Of a stretch of DNA of 8,229 nt, positions 6,086 to 8,229 are shown piece after piece (the stretch's first letter is position 1; each line of letters begins with the position of its first letter). The stretch is taken from NCBI GenBank assembly GCA_913048145.1, contig CAJWVP010000120.1:1-8229 (forward strand), in the 5' to 3' direction. Made by a program: the position numbers and the translations under genes. The notes below the pieces were generated by a model. It saw only the letters and a program-made list of their open reading frames with translations, did not search any database and was not told the origin of the DNA. This DNA comes from an uncultured Rhodospirillaceae bacterium (GTDB lineage: Bacteria; Pseudomonadota; Alphaproteobacteria; Rhodospirillales; Casp-alpha2).

Positions 6086-6583
6086 TCAGATCCCTACGGC
6101 GCCGGCCAAAGGTTGAACATACTGGGGTTCCGTGTCCCAAGGGAAGAACACCCAGGTATCTTGGCTGACATCATGTACGTGGGTGTCGACGTGGGCGCGT
6201 CCCTTGGGTTTTGCATAGACAGTCGCAAAATGCGCCTTTGGAAGAATCTCCAGCGCTGCATGCGCCGTCGTACCCGTGTCCACCAGATCGTCGATCAATA
6301 GCCAACCCTCCCCTTTAGCCTCAGACGCAGCCAACGGAATTTTGAGGATGCTAACATCGCCGCGATTCTGCCCGTCGTAGGTTGATACGCATAAAGTATC
6401 AACCACACGAATATCCATCTCACGCGAAACGATTGCTGCTGGCACTAAGCCGCCACGGGTCAGCGCGACGATCCCTTGCCAAGGACCCAAATCAAGCAGC
6501 GTCCGGACGAGAATTTTTGAATCCCGGTGCACGTCTGCCCAGGTGACGAGATGACTCTGGACATATTCATCGGAATCGGCCAA
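6086..6583 (-). CDS. gpt: Xanthine-guanine phosphoribosyltransferase
   Basis: Purine salvage enzyme that joins guanine, xanthine (and weakly hypoxanthine) to PRPP to give the nucleotide. The 165 residues are close to the E. coli enzyme (152) with a short N-terminal extension. Visible landmarks: VTWADVHRDSKIL (13-25), GIVALTRGGLVPAAIVSRE (37-55), VDTLCVSTYD (61-70), the PRPP-binding motif LLIDDLVDTGTTA (95-107, with T where E. coli Gpt has a second G), PKAHFATVYAKPKGR (115-129) and QDTWVFFPWD (141-150). The start is TTG at 6583, supported by AGGAG nine bases upstream (6597-6593). No ATG occurs before residue 56, so the TTG is the only sensible start. It follows the lipoprotein terminator on the same strand and probably has its own promoter, of which I see only weak candidates. 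Confidence 0.94.
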   Translation of the reverse strand: MADSDEYVQSHLVTWADVHRDSKILVRTLLDLGPWQGIVALTRGGLVPAAIVSREMDIRVVDTLCVSTYDGQNRGDVSILKIPLAASEAKGEGWLLIDDLVDTGTTAHAALEILPKAHFATVYAKPKGRAHVDTHVHDVSQDTWVFFPWDTEPQYVQPLAGAVGI

Positions 6584-6592
6584 CTGGGCGCT

Positions 6593-6597
6593 CTCCT
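6593..6597 (-). promoter_or_regulatory. Ribosome binding site deciding the TTG start of gpt
   Basis: AGGAG on the minus strand, inside the purine-rich GAGAGGAGAG, lies nine bases before TTG 6583. The strength and spacing of this site, with no ATG nearby, support initiation at the TTG. Confidence 0.7.
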
Positions 6598-6670
6598 CTC
6601 TGATATTTAGCCGACATCTCTACCCGATATGCCGCGGGCAGCGCAATTCTTCGGCGCGATTTTCCTGTGG

Positions 6671-6699
6671 ATAAAGAAACGGCGCCGCAAGGGCGCCGT
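6671..6699 (-). terminator. Intrinsic terminator after the lipoprotein gene
   Basis: On the minus strand, 24 bases past the lipoprotein stop, an eight-base perfect stem ACGGCGCC / GGCGCCGT (6699-6692 with 6686-6679) and a five-base loop are followed by TTCTTTAT. The GC-rich stem with a T-rich tail is a standard factor-independent terminator, though the tail is broken by a C. It separates the lipoprotein transcript from gpt. Confidence 0.75.
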
Positions 6700-6722
6700 C
6701 ACATCTCCTGGCTGTCCAGACC

Positions 6723-7901
6723 TTAGCGGAGGTACAGATGGACCTCGTTGGTCCGTGCGACCGCAGCGGTTTTAGCCGACACGGCGACCCGAGCCGGCGG
6801 CAGGCCCATTTCAACCAAGGTGCGCAACACACCTTCCGCATGCCGCCGGGCCTTGTTCGAGTTCAAGGCGACCCGTGCTTGTCCTCCTGACGACGGGGCG
6901 ACAGCCACCAGGTCGAACACCGCATCCGGCCGCTTCTCCAGGACACGGCTTACCGCGTTGTACAAAGCTTGTTGATAAGGAACGTCATTCCGATCGAAGC
7001 GAACAACCACCAGCGGGCGTCGACCCGCGGTACTCAACGGCGCGCCCGCCGTGACTTGCACGCCAGCGCCGGCCCCGGCCATAGCGACGTTTAGAAGACT
7101 GCCGCCATAAATTTCACCTACCTTGATGCCAGCAGACATAAGGTTCAGGTTGGCGCGCTCCGTCGACACATAGTTGGTCTGACGGTGGACGTCGTTGGTG
7201 ACTTCCTTGAACAGGCGGTCGATGAGGACGTCCGTCCGGTTGACCTCATCTTCAAGGATCGCCAGTTGGTTGTGGTCCTCATCAATGGCGCCGGAGATAG
7301 CGAACGAGACCCTCGCCGATTCACTCAAGAAGGACGACATGGTGGCGCTGTTCGAAATGGAATTCTGAAGGCCGTTCATGGACGCCACATCCTGGGAGAG
7401 CCGGTCAAGGTCGGACTGAGCGCTCTTGAACTGCTGAACCAGGATCGGGTTGCCGGGGGTCGTGCCGACCTGCAGGCGCGCGTTGACTGCGGCGATGGTG
7501 CCGTGATAACGCTGCGAATTGCCGACTAGTTGCGCACGTAGTTTTTGAAGTTCGTTGTTCTGGGACGAAATGTTACCTTGCAGGCGGCGAAGTTCTCCAC
7601 GCAGTTCCACTACCTTTTTACCGACGAAAGTCCCCGTGGCCGTGCCCGCGGTCACGCCGGATGGTTCAAAATTACCGGTACCGAGCGGCGGTTGCGCGTT
7701 GTCGTTCGGCGCGGCCGCCGGCTGTTGCGCTGTTTGCTGATCCACTGCGGCCGTTTGCGCGTCTGCCGTCTGTGTAGTGATGGTGACGCTGGCCGGATTT
7801 TCACCAGTCAGTGACGGCCATAGCGAGTCATCGGTGAATGAGCACGCCGACAACGTAAGCGCCGAACCTACCAACAACATTCGGAATGCCTTGAATTTCA
7901 T
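6723..7901 (-). CDS. Envelope lipoprotein with coiled coil and conserved OmpA-like C-terminal domain
   Basis: From ATG 7901 the protein has 392 residues. The N-terminus MKFKAFRMLLVGSALTLSAC ends in a lipobox LSAC, so Cys20 should be lipidated; the residue after it is Ser, which favours outer-membrane sorting. Residues about 32-75 are a Q/A/T-rich linker. Residues 93-128 (VGKKVVELRGELRRLQ, ELQKLRAQL) and about 155-245 look like helical coiled coil. The C-terminus (about 295-392: RRPLVVVRFDRNDVPYQQALYNAV, KARRHAEGVLRTLVEMGLPPARVAVSA, EVHLYLR) resembles an OmpA/MotB-type fold in pattern (FD near its start; N-x-x-x-A-R-R...L...G), but I cannot show peptidoglycan-binding residues with certainty. 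A TTG four codons upstream (7913) would give 396 residues; I prefer the ATG because it starts a clean signal peptide. Function unknown; an envelope-tethering or scaffold role is a guess. Confidence 0.85.
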   Translation of the reverse strand: MKFKAFRMLLVGSALTLSACSFTDDSLWPSLTGENPASVTITTQTADAQTAAVDQQTAQQPAAAPNDNAQPPLGTGNFEPSGVTAGTATGTFVGKKVVELRGELRRLQGNISSQNNELQKLRAQLVGNSQRYHGTIAAVNARLQVGTTPGNPILVQQFKSAQSDLDRLSQDVASMNGLQNSISNSATMSSFLSESARVSFAISGAIDEDHNQLAILEDEVNRTDVLIDRLFKEVTNDVHRQTNYVSTERANLNLMSAGIKVGEIYGGSLLNVAMAGAGAGVQVTAGAPLSTAGRRPLVVVRFDRNDVPYQQALYNAVSRVLEKRPDAVFDLVAVAPSSGGQARVALNSNKARRHAEGVLRTLVEMGLPPARVAVSAKTAAVARTNEVHLYLR

Positions 7902-8174
7902 TCTGCGTGACAACCCTATGCTTTCGATACTATGAAAGTCGCTTCCTAATTATTATCTATAAAATTAGTAACCAATTTATTAAGCCGGAAGCGCTGATCC
8001 CGTATTGCAACGGACCAGATACTACTCAAAGGCCGAAGTGACGACAAGTTCCTATTTTTTATCGGTTTTTGCGCTCCTTGACGAACATTATTAAGGCGTT
8101 ATAAAAAGCGCTCCGGCGGGCTTGCCATGGGCGTGGCTCTCAGTTAGTGTCCGCGCGCTCCAAAAGATAGAGAT
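7902..8174. other. Divergent intergenic region between the lipoprotein and tRNA-Arg
   Basis: The half next to the lipoprotein gene (7940-7990) is AT-rich, unlike its surroundings, and probably holds the minus-strand promoter, but no good -35/-10 pair stands out. It is bracketed by the 7-base inverted repeat CGCTTCC (7940-7946) and GGAAGCG (7987-7993), 40 bases apart, of unknown meaning. The tRNA-side half carries the plus-strand promoter listed separately. No protein-coding frame is convincing here. Confidence 0.5.
8078..8105 (+). promoter_or_regulatory. Sigma70-type promoter for tRNA-Arg
   Basis: TTGACG (8078-8083), a 16-base spacer and TATAAA (8100-8105) form a strong promoter pointing at the tRNA. 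Transcription would start near 8112, giving a leader of about 60 bases to be removed from the tRNA 5' end. No other gene lies between. Confidence 0.7.
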
Positions 8175-8229
8175 GCGCCCGTAGCTCAATTGGATAGAGC
8201 GTCTGACTACGGATCAGGAGGTTGGGAGT
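8175..8229 (+). tRNA. tRNA-Arg(ACG), 3' end cut by the window
   Basis: The first 55 nt fold as a tRNA: acceptor strand GCGCCCG (8175-8181), T8 and A9, D-stem GCTC/GAGC (8184-8187 with 8197-8200), anticodon stem TCTGA/TCAGG (8202-8206 with 8214-8218, closing T-G pair), and loop CTACGGA with anticodon ACG (8209-8211). T33 precedes the anticodon and a purine follows it. The first A would be edited to inosine to read CGU, CGC and CGA codons, as is normal for this tRNA in bacteria. About 22 nt, including the T-arm and acceptor 3' side, lie beyond the window. Confidence 0.95.

Noticed and set aside
5772..6116. Plus-strand frame of 114 codons
   Set aside because: It overlaps the 3' end of gpt on the opposite strand, has no ribosome site and an unselected composition.
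7902..7913. TTG 7913 as the lipoprotein start
   Set aside because: It adds four residues (MSRR) before a clean signal peptide. The ATG at 7901 is simpler, although AGGG is positioned slightly too far upstream to decide firmly.
8175..8229. tRNA-Arg as an integration site for a mobile element
   Set aside because: tRNA 3' ends are common integration targets, but the 3' end lies outside the window and no integrase or direct repeat is visible.

Overview
The window reads as a chromosomal stretch of a GC-rich proteobacterium, most likely an alphaproteobacterium. Codon third positions are mostly G or C. The PanB/PanC, Gpt and MBL-lactonase-type proteins, and a lipoprotein of a kind I associate with Rhodospirillales-like bacteria, all fit that placement. 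The taxonomic call is an inference from remembered protein resemblance, not a measurement. No phage, transposon, CRISPR or plasmid feature is visible.

Layout, left to right. (1) 1-2845, minus strand: a lipoprotein-type gamma-glutamyltranspeptidase (start 2845, end 1100), then a doubtful small ORF, then the first 261 residues of an SLC13/DASS-type anion permease that runs off the left edge. (2) 2846-3074: a divergent intergenic stretch. (3) 3075-4809, plus strand: a wrecked panB, an intact panC 14 bases after it, and a second wrecked gene from a conserved uncharacterised family, carrying two nonsense codons and no C-terminus. (4) 4871-7901, minus strand: an outer-membrane-type lipoprotein with coiled coil and a conserved C-terminal domain, a hairpin terminator, a xanthine-guanine phosphoribosyltransferase with a TTG start, a 414-base stretch with no convincing gene, and an N-acyl-homoserine-lactonase-family metallohydrolase with a good sigma70-type promoter. 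(5) 7902-8229: a promoter and the first 55 nt of tRNA-Arg(ACG), cut by the right edge.

How it fits together: panB and panC normally make pantoate and then pantothenate. Here only the second step is encoded, so pantoate must come from another panB copy or from outside. Ggt and the permease may form one unit for scavenging gamma-glutamyl peptides and organic anions. Gpt salvages guanine and xanthine.

The strongest message is gene decay. Two pseudogenes lie in about 1.7 kb, and only about 71% of the window is convincing intact coding sequence. This would fit a lineage under relaxed selection, such as a host-associated or nutritionally dependent one. I see no clearly new molecular system.
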